64,000 nt of DNA from Deltaproteobacteria bacterium HGW-Deltaproteobacteria-2 (GTDB taxonomy: Bacteria > Desulfobacterota > Syntrophia > Syntrophales > Smithellaceae). Below are positions 27,801-36,662 of this stretch, piece by piece. A program made the translations under genes and the position numbers. Location of the stretch: assembly GCA_002840505.1 (NCBI GenBank), contig PHBC01000001.1:561901-625900 (forward strand). Direction: 5' to 3'. Numbering within the stretch: position 1 is the stretch's first letter; the number at the start of each line of letters is the position of its first letter. The notes beneath the pieces were generated by a model, which worked only from the letters and a program-made list of their open reading frames with translations, had not been told where the DNA came from and did not search any database.

Positions 27801-28898
27801 ATGAAAAAATTAAATTGGCTCATAACAATTATAACGCTCTCAAGTCTATTTCTTTTAATTGTCATTTTCATTAATGTTTATATTGATACCTATGCAATTC
27901 GTTCAAGTCTTTTTAGTGCGGATAAAGAGGTTAACCAAGTAAAATTTATGGAGGGAATTAACCAGCACATATTTAATCCCGAATATATTTTCCGTTATCC
28001 TAACCGATTTGACTCCTTCCTCTTTGGTTCATCTCGTAGCGGCGTTATTAATGTCGGCAAGATAAAAAAAGGTGATTTTTATAACATGTCCTATAATCAA
28101 GGAATTCCCTCTGAACATTTAATGATTATTAAGGCTTTTTTAAGAAAAAAAGTAAAAATAAAGTTGGTTGTTATAGGATTGGATGAATTTTCTTTCAGCA
28201 GAACTCAGATTGAACACGAAAATTCATTGTTAAGGCAAATGCATCCTTATATAACGGGGAAGAGCTTAACCAGCATCTTTTACCTGTATTATTTTCGAAT
28301 GCCGCAGCTTTTTGAATTAGCGAATGGCAAGAATAAATTATTGTCGAGTAGACAAGAATACAAGTTTACATTAGATGAAAGCGGTACTAACTTATGCTGG
28401 ATGAATGCCGAGAAGAAAATTGTCACTTCCGGAAAGCCGATCTATTTTGACAAGGACATTGTATATAATCCTTTTCACTACGATAAAGCAATAACTGCTG
28501 ACGTATTCAGGCAAATTGAAGAATTGATCACATTATCTAAAAAATATAATTTCCGTCTGATCTTCTTTTTTAATCCAATACGCATCCAGGGATATTTAAA
28601 CTATGCGTTAGATCTTATTCCCATAAAAGAAAGACTTTCTGCAATCACCGACTTTTATGATTTCAGCGGTTTTAATTACATAACAACTAATAATATGCAC
28701 TATTACGATAATGATCATTATCGATATTTAGTCGGCGATATGATTGCAGAAAGAATATTAGGCCACGGCAAGATTAATGTGTTTGATGATTTCGGCATAC
28801 TTGTGACCTCCAAAAACGTTGGTGATCACAATAAAAAACAGAAAATTGAACTGGAAAAATATTTAAAAACTGCAAAAAATAAACAAGAAAAAATTTAA
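27801..28898 (+). CDS. SGNH-like partner of MBOAT acyltransferase (AlgX/DltD-like)
   Basis: A 365-residue protein with an N-terminal membrane anchor (residues 6-28). SFLFGSSRSGVINVGK near residue 74 has a Ser in the position of SGNH block I, and YYDNDHYRYLVGDMIAER near 296 gives Asp-His. Spacing of 10 bp from the MBOAT gene and a shared strand suggest the two form an acetylation pair such as AlgI/AlgJ or PatA/PatB. I do not recognise a more specific family. The lysine-rich C-terminal 40 residues (from about KNVGDHNKKQK) look disordered. Confidence 0.68.
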   Translation: MKKLNWLITIITLSSLFLLIVIFINVYIDTYAIRSSLFSADKEVNQVKFMEGINQHIFNPEYIFRYPNRFDSFLFGSSRSGVINVGKIKKGDFYNMSYNQGIPSEHLMIIKAFLRKKVKIKLVVIGLDEFSFSRTQIEHENSLLRQMHPYITGKSLTSIFYLYYFRMPQLFELANGKNKLLSSRQEYKFTLDESGTNLCWMNAEKKIVTSGKPIYFDKDIVYNPFHYDKAITADVFRQIEELITLSKKYNFRLIFFFNPIRIQGYLNYALDLIPIKERLSAITDFYDFSGFNYITTNNMHYYDNDHYRYLVGDMIAERILGHGKINVFDDFGILVTSKNVGDHNKKQKIELEKYLKTAKNKQEKI

Positions 28899-28919
28899 GC
28901 GTTGCTTCGCTTAAATTTA
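28891..28919. terminator. Palindromic hairpin between convergent genes
   Basis: AAATTTAAGCG (28891-28901) pairs perfectly with CGCTTAAATTT (28909-28919) around a 7-base loop. It overlaps the stop codon of the MBOAT partner gene and lies between convergent genes, so it may end transcription from both sides; the tract after it is only partly T-rich. Confidence 0.5.
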
Positions 28920-28971
28920 CCTGAACAGGCAAAGACTTTTTCGTGCCGTCGCAAAAATGATTGGCAAATAA

Positions 28972-30006
28972 TCAAATACTTGCCAGGCCGTTTGTGCGCT
29001 TATATACATAATATTCAAGATACCATTTTACAAACTTTGCGACACCCTCCTTAAGCGGCGTCGAAGGTGCAAATCCTACCGCATCCATTAAATCACTTAC
29101 ATCTGCAAAGGTTGCCGGAACCTCACACAATTGTTTGGGCAACATATTTTTTATTGCTTTTTTACCTAGAGCTTTCTCAATAATTTTTATATATGTCAGA
29201 AGTTCCACAGGTTGATGATTTCCAATATTGTAAATTCGATATGGCGCGCTGCTGCGGGAAGGATCGGGCCGTTTGGAGTTGTATGCAAGATCTGGAGTAG
29301 CCGGTTTATCCGTTATTCTTATTATACCTTCGACAACATCGTCAATATAAGTAAAATCTCTTCGCATTTTCCCATTATTAAACAAATCAATAGGCTGGCC
29401 TTCCAAAATAGCTTTTGTGAATAAATGAGGAGACATATCCGGGCGCCCCCATGGACCATAAACAGTAAAAAAACGCAACCCTGTGGCAGGAAGATTATAG
29501 AGATGACTATACGCGTGAGCCATCAATTCATTGGCCTTTTTGGTTGCTCCATAAAGACTAACCGGATGATCAGCTTTTTGCTTCTCCGAGAAAGGCAAGA
29601 CGGAATTGATGCCGTAAACACTGGAACTGCTCGCATAGACCAGATGATCAATGTTGTGATGACGGCATCCCTCCAGAATATTAAGAAAGCCGTCCACGTT
29701 ATTCCGGATATAAGAGTAGGGATCCTTAATAGAGTAACGCACACCCGTCTGCGCTGCCAGATGAATAACTCGTTGAATGTCAAATTGATCGAATAGACCT
29801 TCAACTTTTTTATGATTGACGATGTCCAATTTTATGAAAGTAAATTTTTTAAACGTTTTAATCTGTTTCAGTCTTGCTCGTTTTAAATTTACGTCGCAAT
29901 ACGCATCAAGACTATCCACCCCTATCAATTCATGTCTATTTTTCAGCAAATGTAAACAGGTATGCATGCCAATAAAACCGGCACATCCCGTCACTAAAAC
30001 CTTCAT
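28972..30006 (-). CDS. NAD-dependent sugar epimerase, UDP-glucuronate 4-epimerase-like
   Basis: About 344 residues of the extended SDR family. KVLVTGCAGFIGMHTCLHLL is the NAD-binding glycine motif, YASSSSVYG supplies the Ser, and YGATKKANELMAHAYSH holds the Tyr-x3-Lys catalytic pair. RFFTVYGPWGRPDMSPHLF and the DFTYIDDVVEGI block are typical of UDP-glucuronate 4-epimerases such as LspL/Cap1J. It would make UDP-galacturonate for LPS or capsule. ATG 30006 has GAAAGGAT upstream and places the glycine motif at the very N-terminus; a longer frame to 30081 is unlikely to be used. It closes the polysaccharide locus. Confidence 0.9.
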   Translation of the reverse strand: MKVLVTGCAGFIGMHTCLHLLKNRHELIGVDSLDAYCDVNLKRARLKQIKTFKKFTFIKLDIVNHKKVEGLFDQFDIQRVIHLAAQTGVRYSIKDPYSYIRNNVDGFLNILEGCRHHNIDHLVYASSSSVYGINSVLPFSEKQKADHPVSLYGATKKANELMAHAYSHLYNLPATGLRFFTVYGPWGRPDMSPHLFTKAILEGQPIDLFNNGKMRRDFTYIDDVVEGIIRITDKPATPDLAYNSKRPDPSRSSAPYRIYNIGNHQPVELLTYIKIIEKALGKKAIKNMLPKQLCEVPATFADVSDLMDAVGFAPSTPLKEGVAKFVKWYLEYYVYKRTNGLASI

Positions 30007-30382
30007 AAAAATCCTTTCAATAGAAATCGGAAATTCGCTAACATCTAATAAATTAGATAAAATTATTGCATAACTAATCACATATTTTATTTAACACATT
30101 ATTCGGAAGACCATTCCGCAAACTTATGTAAGCGGCAACACCGGAGCTTGAATACTTTGTTATTAAAATATTTCTTTTTTATGCGCTGTATTTTTCCAGT
30201 TTACCAGCGTGTACCGACAGGCAAACCCGCAAAACAAAAGATAAGTTATGGTATCATATGTTAAGTTTGAATTCAGCCGTTTTTACTTCTCAATTAAGGC
30301 ATGTCTCTGGCGTTGGAGGATTGATATATTTTCCAATGATTTTATATGAGGCAGCGGGATTGTTTAAAAATCCACTGTTATA

Positions 30383-30661
30383 GGGCTGTTCAAAAATGTT
30401 CAGATGCAAGGCGCGCAGTGAAACTAGAATTACAGTTATGCAGTAAGCTGGAATTCGTTAGTTGAGCTGTCCCGTTTATCGGGGCAAAAAGCCGAACCGC
30501 GAGGCGTATATGAAAATACGTTGAGCGGTGCGGTTTGCAGCGCGATCCCGATTTTATCGGGACAGATGGGCGCATTGTAAAGCCTTTGGCTTTTTCCGGC
30601 AAGGAAGATGATTATTTATAATTACGCCTCCCTACGGGAATGCGCTCCCGGTCAACAGCCC
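30383..30661. mobile_element. MITE-like element with GGGCTGTT/AACAGCCC ends
   Basis: The 753-bp gap before gpmI holds a 279-bp element that starts GGGCTGTTCAAAAATG and ends AACAGCCC. Internal features are ATGCAAGGCGCGCAG, a core GAGGCGTAT-N6-ATACGTTGAG (near 30499), and paired TCCCGATTTTATCGGGA. It has no coding capacity. The core recurs at 60907-61031 and, in part, at 35745. Outside the element, 30007-30382 shows no gene; it is AT-rich and likely carries the epimerase promoter. Confidence 0.65.
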
Positions 30662-30681
30662 CTGCGTTTACATCTCTTTTC

Positions 30682-30710
30682 TTGACCTAGTATCAACTTT
30701 TAACTATAAA
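30682..30710 (+). promoter_or_regulatory. Sigma-70-type promoter of gpmI
   Basis: TTGACC at 30682-30687 and TATAAA at 30705-30710 are separated by 17 bp, close to consensus, about 50 bp before the gpmI start. It sits just outside the MITE-like element. Confidence 0.65.
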
Positions 30711-30759
30711 GAAATCTATGAAATATTCCAGTCTGGATTAGTAACAAAGGAGTATATCA

Positions 30760-32400
30760 ATGTCTTTATGTCTTAATAAATTAGAATCCTTTCATGGAAG
30801 AAAAGGCCCCCTGTTGTTGATTATCATGGACGGGATAGGCATGGGAAAAGAAGATGAAACGAATGCCGTCTTTAGAGCGGATACACCTAACCTTGATAAA
30901 TTATTAAAATCAGAACTATGCACGCAGCTGAAGGCTCACGGTACGGCAGTCGGATTGCCGTCAGATGACGATATGGGAAACAGCGAGGTAGGACACAATG
31001 CCATAGGCGCCGGCAGGGTCTTTGATCAGGGAGCCCGTCTTGTAAATACGGCACTCAAAACGGGAATGATTTTTCAATCCAGCGTTTGGGATAATATAGT
31101 AAAGCGTTCCCAAAATGGAGGGACGGTCCATTTCATCGGGCTGTTATCGAACGGGAATGTCCATTCCCATATTGAACAATTGTTCACCATGATCGACAAA
31201 TGCGCTAAACTGAATTTAAAAAGAGTCAGGGTTCATGCCCTTCTTGACGGAAGGGATGTGGGAGAGAGGACGGCGCTTGATTATATTATTCCTACAGAGG
31301 AAAAACTAAAAAAGATCTCGGGGGAAAAGGGTCTCGATTACGCCATAGCTTCAGGCGGCGGGCGCATGAAGGTAACCATGGACAGGTACAATTCCGACTG
31401 GAATATCGTTAAGAGAGGATGGGATGCCCATGTCCTGGGAATAGGCAGAACGTTTTCATCAGCATCCGAAGCGGTAAAAACTTTTTACGCAGAAAATCCC
31501 AAGGCAACGGATCAGTATCTGCCCGCTTTCGTCATAACCGATGGTTCGGGGATGCCCAACGGGACAATCAATGACGGAGATGCCGTGATCTTTTTCAATT
31601 TCCGTGGTGACCGCGCCATTGAGATATCCAGGGCATTCTCCGAGAAGGAATTCTCTGAATTCGACAGGGGACCTCTTCCGGATATATTTTACGCAGGCAT
31701 GATGGAGTATGACGGCGATGCCCATATACCTCCTCATTTTCTTGTGCAGCCTCCGGCTATCGATCGTACTATCAGCGAATACCTCTGCGCGGAGAAGGTA
31801 AAAACCTTTGCTGTATCTGAGATCCAGAAATTCGGTCATGTTACTTACTTCTGGAACGGCAATCGTTCCGGGTATATCGATGCATCCCTGGAAAAGTATG
31901 TGGAGATACCTTCCGACAGGATTGAGTTTGACCGCGCCCCGCAGATGAAGGCCAAAGAGATAACGGATACGGTTATAGACCTGCTCAAGAGCGGCGATTA
32001 CAAATTCGGCAGGACAAATTTCCCCAACGGCGACATGGTCGGCCACACTGGCAAAATGGAGGCAGCCATTATTGCGGTGGAGACCGTGGATAAATGCGTG
32101 GGAGAACTGCTGGCAGTCATCAAGAAGATGGAAGGCATTGCCGTTATCACGGCGGACCATGGCAACGCGGATGAGATGTTCACCATAGACAAAAAGGGTA
32201 TAAAATCAGTAAAGACCGCGCACACACTGAATCCTGTTCCCTTTGTAATTTACGATCCTCTGTATCAGAGAGAATATCGCATAGCGGATATCAAAGAAAA
32301 AGGCCTGTCCAATATTGCGGCAACCCTCCTGAATCTTCTGGGATATGAGAAACCGAAAGACTACGATCCGTCACTGATAGAAATAGTGTCCAAGTCATAA
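30760..32400 (+). CDS. gpmI: 2,3-bisphosphoglycerate-independent phosphoglycerate mutase
   Basis: A 546-residue alkaline-phosphatase-fold enzyme that interconverts 3- and 2-phosphoglycerate in glycolysis and gluconeogenesis with two Mn/Zn ions. The metal-binding LLLIIMDGIGMG, the phosphorylated Ser75 in DMGNSEVGHNAIGAGRV, the substrate segment VHALLDGRDVGERTAL, and metal sites FPNGDMVGHTG and ITADHGNADEMF are all present. The segment before the Ser, GLPSDDDMGNSEVGHNA, differs from the common SGQMGNSEVGHLN form, so it belongs to a divergent subgroup. AAAGGAG precedes the ATG. It is transcribed alone. Confidence 0.95.
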   Translation: MSLCLNKLESFHGRKGPLLLIIMDGIGMGKEDETNAVFRADTPNLDKLLKSELCTQLKAHGTAVGLPSDDDMGNSEVGHNAIGAGRVFDQGARLVNTALKTGMIFQSSVWDNIVKRSQNGGTVHFIGLLSNGNVHSHIEQLFTMIDKCAKLNLKRVRVHALLDGRDVGERTALDYIIPTEEKLKKISGEKGLDYAIASGGGRMKVTMDRYNSDWNIVKRGWDAHVLGIGRTFSSASEAVKTFYAENPKATDQYLPAFVITDGSGMPNGTINDGDAVIFFNFRGDRAIEISRAFSEKEFSEFDRGPLPDIFYAGMMEYDGDAHIPPHFLVQPPAIDRTISEYLCAEKVKTFAVSEIQKFGHVTYFWNGNRSGYIDASLEKYVEIPSDRIEFDRAPQMKAKEITDTVIDLLKSGDYKFGRTNFPNGDMVGHTGKMEAAIIAVETVDKCVGELLAVIKKMEGIAVITADHGNADEMFTIDKKGIKSVKTAHTLNPVPFVIYDPLYQREYRIADIKEKGLSNIAATLLNLLGYEKPKDYDPSLIEIVSKS

Positions 32401-32405
32401 ATTTA

Positions 32406-32454
32406 GTTCAACGTTCTAGGTTAAAAAATAACTTTGAACGTAGAACATTGAACG
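32406..32454. repeat. Inverted repeat downstream of gpmI
   Basis: GTTCAACGTTCTA near 32407 faces TAGAACATTGAAC near 32442 with one mismatch, separated by an AT-rich loop that itself contains GAACG motifs. It may form a hairpin at the end of the gpmI message, but lacks a T-tract. The remaining gap to 32811 holds a promoter and a long leader with no gene. Confidence 0.45.
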
Positions 32455-32577
32455 TTTACTTTCCTGCAATGTTGTCTGTCTAATTTTACTAATTCATACA
32501 ATATTTCAATCCGTAATAAACACCCCTGGCGCCCTAGGGTAATCAACCTCAAATTTTATAACCAATATGTTTTTAAC

Positions 32578-32606
32578 TTGACATTCTATGTTCGCGGCTT
32601 TATAAA
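32578..32606 (+). promoter_or_regulatory. Sigma-70-type promoter of the acyl-CoA synthetase gene
   Basis: TTGACA at 32578-32583 and TATAAA at 32601-32606 with 17 bp between match consensus very well. GGCTTTATAAAAAAGCC overlaps the -10 as a small palindrome. The start codon is about 200 bp downstream, so the message should have a long leader of unknown role. Confidence 0.7.
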
Positions 32607-32811
32607 AAAGCCATTACGATTCATGATACTCTTGAATTAGTGAAACACTACTTCATCCCTTTCAACTGCTTCTTCGTGAAGTATAATATGTAAAGTCTGT
32701 AATCAGTATTTAAACCGTTTCTTTGTACTATTTATCAATGGCAATTACGAAATAGTCTGTACTCATTTGTAATTTAAGAAAAATTTATTATGACAAAAGG
32801 AGGCGGGTATC

Positions 32812-34623
32812 ATGGCGCAATTTCAAGAAACGTCGATGGGTGCAATTTTTCAAAACAGGGCTCAGCAGTATGGTGACAAGACGCTCGTCATTTACAAAAA
32901 CAAGTCTGGTAAATGGGAGGAAATCTCCTGGAACAAACTCAACGAAATGGTCAGGGATCTGGGCATGTTCCTCATCAAAAGAGGCGTCCAACCCGGCGAC
33001 AAGGTGGCTCTTTTCTCGCCCAACCGCTATGAGTGGTGGATGGCAGATTTGGCTATCATCTCGGTGGGCGCGGTGAATGTCCCCATCTACGCAACCAATT
33101 CCCCGGAGGAATCCCGCTACATTATCGACAACTCTGATGCCAAGAAGTGCTTTGTCGGCGCCAAAGAACACATGGATAAGATTCTTAAGGTCAAGGAAAA
33201 ACTTCCGAACTTAGAGGAAATTATCATATTTGACGACCTCGATAAGCCCGTCGCCGGCGTCATAACCCTGACCGAGGCATTGAAGGAAGGCAAGGCAACC
33301 ACAAATAAAGACGAATTTGAAAAGAGGCTGAAACCCATCAATATAGAAGATGTGGCAACCATCATCTACACCTCTGGTACCACGGGCAATCCTAAGGGTG
33401 TCATGCTCACGCACAAGAATTTCGTGTCCAACGTAAACCAGCTCAATGCAGTCGATCCGGAATTCCTCTCAGGCGATCATACCTTCCTGTCCTTCCTTCC
33501 CCTTGCTCATTCCCTGGAGAGAACTGTTGGATACTATACCGCAATCTTTCTCGGCCATAAGGTGGCCTTTGCCGAGAGCACGGAGAAACTCCTGGAAAAT
33601 TTCCAGGATATACGGCCCACCTTCCTCGTCAGCGTGCCGCGCATCTATGAGAAGGTTCATGCGGGTATCACTGCCAAAGTTGCAGTTGCCTCACCAATAA
33701 AGAAGGCCCTGTTCAACTGGGCTATGGGGCTAGCCAGGGAAAACCTGCCGTATATCTGCAACGACAAAGAGAGGACCGGCTGGTTTGCGTTCAAATATAA
33801 CCTGGCCGACAAAATTATCTTCAGCAAACTCAAGGTAGCTCTTGGGATGGATAAACTGCAGGGCGCCATGTCAGGCGGCGGACCGCTGTCCGTGTCAGAT
33901 GCCGAGTTCTTCCTTGGTATGGGCATCAGAGTACTCGAAGGCTTCGGACTCACAGAGACCACGCCTGTAACCAACGGCAACAAGCCTAAAAAAATCAAGC
34001 CCGGGACCGTTGGCCCGGCACTAAAGGACACCCTCATCAAAATCGGCGAAGACGGTGAGATACTAATCAAAGGGCCGCAAGTCATGAAGGGATACTATAA
34101 AAACGAAGCGGCAACCAAGGAAGCCTTCACTCCGGATGGTTTCTTCCGCACCGGAGATATCGGCGAAATCGACAATGACGGGTACATGAAGATCACAGGC
34201 CGCATCAAGGACATTATCGTGACCTCCGGCGGTAAAAATATCTCTCCCCAGAACATCGAAAATACTCTAGTAACCTCCTCCTTCATCGAACAGGTGGCAA
34301 TAATAGGCGATAACCGGAAGTATCTCTCCGCCCTCATTGTGCCCTCCTTTGCAACATTGGAGAACTGGGCCAAGGATAAAAACATTTCCTTCTCCAACCG
34401 CCAGGAACTCATCAAAAATCCCGAAGTAATTAAGCTATTCGAACATGAGATTGAAGAGCAGATGAAAGACTATGCTCGCGTAGAACAGATCAGGAAGTTC
34501 CTCCTCATGGAGAAAGAATGGTCACAGGATAGTGGCGAAATGACCCCCACTATGAAACTCAAGCGGTCAATTATTCGCAAGAAATTCGAGAAAGAGATCG
34601 AATCCATGTATCCGCCGGAATAG
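32812..34623 (+). CDS. Long-chain acyl-CoA synthetase (AMP-forming, FadD15-like)
   Basis: A 603-residue ANL-superfamily ligase. TIIYTSGTTGNPKGVMLTH near residue 186 is the P-loop, FGLTETTPVTNG near 380 the adenylate motif, and GFFRTGDIGEIDNDGYMKIT near 443 with GRIKDIIVTSGGKNISPQ the hinge region. It makes acyl-CoA from a fatty acid, ATP and CoA in the cytoplasm, possibly membrane-associated. The layout and length resemble the FadD15/ACSL group rather than short bacterial FadD. AAAGGAGGCGGG before the ATG is a strong ribosome site. It is alone in its transcription unit and would feed beta-oxidation or lipid turnover. Confidence 0.93.
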   Translation: MAQFQETSMGAIFQNRAQQYGDKTLVIYKNKSGKWEEISWNKLNEMVRDLGMFLIKRGVQPGDKVALFSPNRYEWWMADLAIISVGAVNVPIYATNSPEESRYIIDNSDAKKCFVGAKEHMDKILKVKEKLPNLEEIIIFDDLDKPVAGVITLTEALKEGKATTNKDEFEKRLKPINIEDVATIIYTSGTTGNPKGVMLTHKNFVSNVNQLNAVDPEFLSGDHTFLSFLPLAHSLERTVGYYTAIFLGHKVAFAESTEKLLENFQDIRPTFLVSVPRIYEKVHAGITAKVAVASPIKKALFNWAMGLARENLPYICNDKERTGWFAFKYNLADKIIFSKLKVALGMDKLQGAMSGGGPLSVSDAEFFLGMGIRVLEGFGLTETTPVTNGNKPKKIKPGTVGPALKDTLIKIGEDGEILIKGPQVMKGYYKNEAATKEAFTPDGFFRTGDIGEIDNDGYMKITGRIKDIIVTSGGKNISPQNIENTLVTSSFIEQVAIIGDNRKYLSALIVPSFATLENWAKDKNISFSNRQELIKNPEVIKLFEHEIEEQMKDYARVEQIRKFLLMEKEWSQDSGEMTPTMKLKRSIIRKKFEKEIESMYPPE

Positions 34624-34711
34624 AGGATCTCAACCCCAAAAAGGAATATACCAAATTTTGCATTTTGCTTTAAAAGAAATGATTGCCACGTTCTCAACAT
34701 GAATGACTCAA

Positions 34712-34732
34712 CCCTAGGGCTCAGCCCTAGGG
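34712..34732. terminator. Perfect palindrome between convergent genes
   Basis: CCCTAGGGCT-C-AGCCCTAGGG is a 10-bp perfect stem with a one-base centre in the gap between the converging acyl-CoA synthetase and MBL-fold genes. CTAGGGACATC follows it and recurs near 34783. It could stop transcription, but there is no T-tract on either side, so the role is uncertain. Confidence 0.35.
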
Positions 34733-34821
34733 ACATCCATGATAAGAAATGTCAAGAAGGGAAACGGATATTTCACTCAACGCTAGGGACATCATACTAG
34801 TTTTTCAAGCTTTATTTACCT

Positions 34822-35658
34822 TTAATTCATACAGGACGTACTGGATGTAGAATTAACATACTGTATGGCTTTACGAACCATTTGTTCTAAACTGACATTG
34901 CCGAAGGTCAACATTTTTACAAAATGCACCTCGTTTTTCGACATTTTTTTAATTATTTCTTTCTCTGATATTCCACTTTTAAGTAAACGCGCGATTTCGC
35001 CAGAAAAATTTTCCAGATACTCCAATTTTTTTTGAAGAGCTAAACGACCATCATGTTCTCTTGGATTGTGAGCGCAGAAAAGAGATTCGAAATCAAGCTT
35101 TAATACTTCCCTGATGGAATTGAAAGTATCTGTTAAATTCTCATCGGCACGAAAATACTTTATCTTTGAACCAAGATATAGATCGCCGCAGAATAACCAG
35201 CCGCGATTCTTCTCGAAAAAAATCGTGTGATCCTTGCTGTGACCCGGCGCATGAATAGGTATTAATGAAAATTCTTCCGTTTCAATAACAGGAGGCAAAG
35301 GAAGAATATTCGCTATTTCCGCCTTGCCCCATATCAGATGCTGATACATGAGAATATTGAAACCATCGCGCATTTTTTCGATAGTTTTTGGATGACCGAA
35401 TGCTGGAATCTGTTTTTCTTTCATGATGGCCGCTACGTTTCCGCTATGATCTTCATGATGATGAGTTAAAAGTACACAATCGATTTTTTTATTTCGAACT
35501 ATCTCCAAGACTTCTTTCCTCATATGAGACAATCCCGTATCGACAAGTATATTTCCAACGGAATAAAATATAGTTGTCATATACGGCTTACCTATGTATC
35601 CATAACCAAGCTCATATCCCGTAACGTCGCCAAAATGATGTGTCTTGCATAGTTTCAT
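34822..35658 (-). CDS. MBL-fold metallo-hydrolase
   Basis: A 278-residue metallo-beta-lactamase-fold protein. VLLTHHHEDHSGNVAAIM near residue 62 is the HxHxDH-type metal site, IHAPGHSKDHTIFFE near 143 provides the next His, and WLFCGDLYLGSK near 161 the bridging Asp. The group is broad and includes glyoxalase II-like thioesterases. The gene lies about 150 bp downstream of the enoyl-CoA hydratase gene on the same strand, so a CoA-thioester hydrolase role is possible, but nothing in the sequence proves it. Confidence 0.85.
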   Translation of the reverse strand: MKLCKTHHFGDVTGYELGYGYIGKPYMTTIFYSVGNILVDTGLSHMRKEVLEIVRNKKIDCVLLTHHHEDHSGNVAAIMKEKQIPAFGHPKTIEKMRDGFNILMYQHLIWGKAEIANILPLPPVIETEEFSLIPIHAPGHSKDHTIFFEKNRGWLFCGDLYLGSKIKYFRADENLTDTFNSIREVLKLDFESLFCAHNPREHDGRLALQKKLEYLENFSGEIARLLKSGISEKEIIKKMSKNEVHFVKMLTFGNVSLEQMVRKAIQYVNSTSSTSCMN

Positions 35659-35724
35659 GGTATTATCGATTTAGTTAAACAATATTAACCCTTGGCTCAA
35701 TACCGTTTTAATTAAAGATAATAT

Positions 35725-35785
35725 TGAGTGGGCTGGACGGAAGCTTCGAGGCGTATTGTAAAAGCGAGACCTTCAGGACCCCCTT
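35725..35785. repeat. Remnant of the GAGGCGTAT repeat family
   Basis: The gap between the MBL-fold and hydratase genes contains GCTTCGAGGCGTATTGTAAA and AGCGAGACCTTCAGGACCCC. The GAGGCGTATTGTA part matches the core of the elements at 30383-30661 and 60907-61031, but the second arm is missing, so I read it as a decayed copy. Confidence 0.4.
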
Positions 35786-35805
35786 ATAATAATAAGCCTT
35801 AACTT

Positions 35806-36588
35806 TTATTTCCCGATAAAATTCGGCTTTCTTTTTTCCAGAAATGCCTTCATGCCCTCTTTCTGATCCTGAGTGCCGAAACACTGAGCGATACAGCTTA
35901 TTTCCAGTTTATTGGCATTATCCAATGGCAAATCAAATCCGTAATTCATTGCGTTCTTGGCCATCTTTAAAGCGAAGGGAGGAAGTTTGGCCAACTTTAA
36001 AGCGAATTTTCTGGATTCTTCCACGAGATTTTCCGGCAGACAAACTTTATTGACTAACCCTATTTCATAAGCACGCTGGGCATTAATTTGGCCACCACCT
36101 AAAATCATTTCTTTGGCTATGCCCATTCCTACCAACCGAGGCAGACGTTGAGTGCCTCCCCAGCCGGGCACAATTCCGATCAAAATTTCCGGTTGACCGA
36201 AAACCGCTTTTTCCGATGCGAACCGGATATCGCAGGCCAGAGCTATTTCAGTACCTCCTCCGAGAGCAAAACCATTAACGGCGGCAATAGACGGTTTGGG
36301 CATGGTTTCAATCAGCCGTAAAGTACGATGGCCCAGTTCCATTAATGTGAGAATTTCCACTGATGTGGAATCTTGCATCTGCGAAATGTCTGCTCCGGCC
36401 ACGAAAGCCTTCTCTCCAGCACCGGTTAAAATCAGTACTTTTATTTTTTCATCTTTTTCGCAGGTTATCACCGCATCCAGAATTTCCGTCATTACTTCGA
36501 AATTCATGGCGTTTAGAACCTTAGGTCTGTTAAAAGTTATTGTCGCAATTTCCTCTTCAACGTTAAAAATTATATTTTTGTATTCCAT
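35806..36588 (-). CDS. Enoyl-CoA hydratase/crotonase
   Basis: A 260-residue crotonase-fold enzyme. AFVAGADISQM near residue 62 forms the oxyanion hole, GFALGGGTEIALACDIRFAS near 101 carries the first catalytic Glu, and FGQPEILIGIVPGWGGTQRL near 128 the second. Both glutamates are typical of true enoyl-CoA hydratases, which add water to trans-2-enoyl-CoA; the short-chain crotonyl-CoA type is most similar. It lies downstream of an acyl-CoA synthetase gene on the same strand and belongs to the beta-oxidation set here. A strong terminator separates the two, so it may have its own promoter or depend on readthrough. Confidence 0.92.
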   Translation of the reverse strand: MEYKNIIFNVEEEIATITFNRPKVLNAMNFEVMTEILDAVITCEKDEKIKVLILTGAGEKAFVAGADISQMQDSTSVEILTLMELGHRTLRLIETMPKPSIAAVNGFALGGGTEIALACDIRFASEKAVFGQPEILIGIVPGWGGTQRLPRLVGMGIAKEMILGGGQINAQRAYEIGLVNKVCLPENLVEESRKFALKLAKLPPFALKMAKNAMNYGFDLPLDNANKLEISCIAQCFGTQDQKEGMKAFLEKRKPNFIGK

Positions 36589-36612
36589 AGTCCGCTACTT
36601 TTTTCCTTTCTT

Positions 36613-36652
36613 CAAAAAAAATGCGGAGGCGTCCATCATCACGCCTCCGCAT
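36613..36652 (-). terminator. Rho-independent terminator after the second acyl-CoA synthetase gene
   Basis: On the minus strand ATGCGGAGGCG pairs with CGCCTCCGCAT around a 10-base loop and is followed directly by a run of T's. Stem arms are at 36621-36631 and 36642-36652. Confidence 0.85.
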
Positions 36653-36662
36653 TTCTGGTTAG

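Noticed and set aside
30390-30602. A 70-codon minus-strand frame in the gap before gpmI
   Set aside because: It lies wholly within the palindromic MITE-like element and has no ribosome site.
31459-32160. A 233-codon open frame on the minus strand inside gpmI
   Set aside because: Antisense shadow of gpmI, whose motifs run through the whole region.
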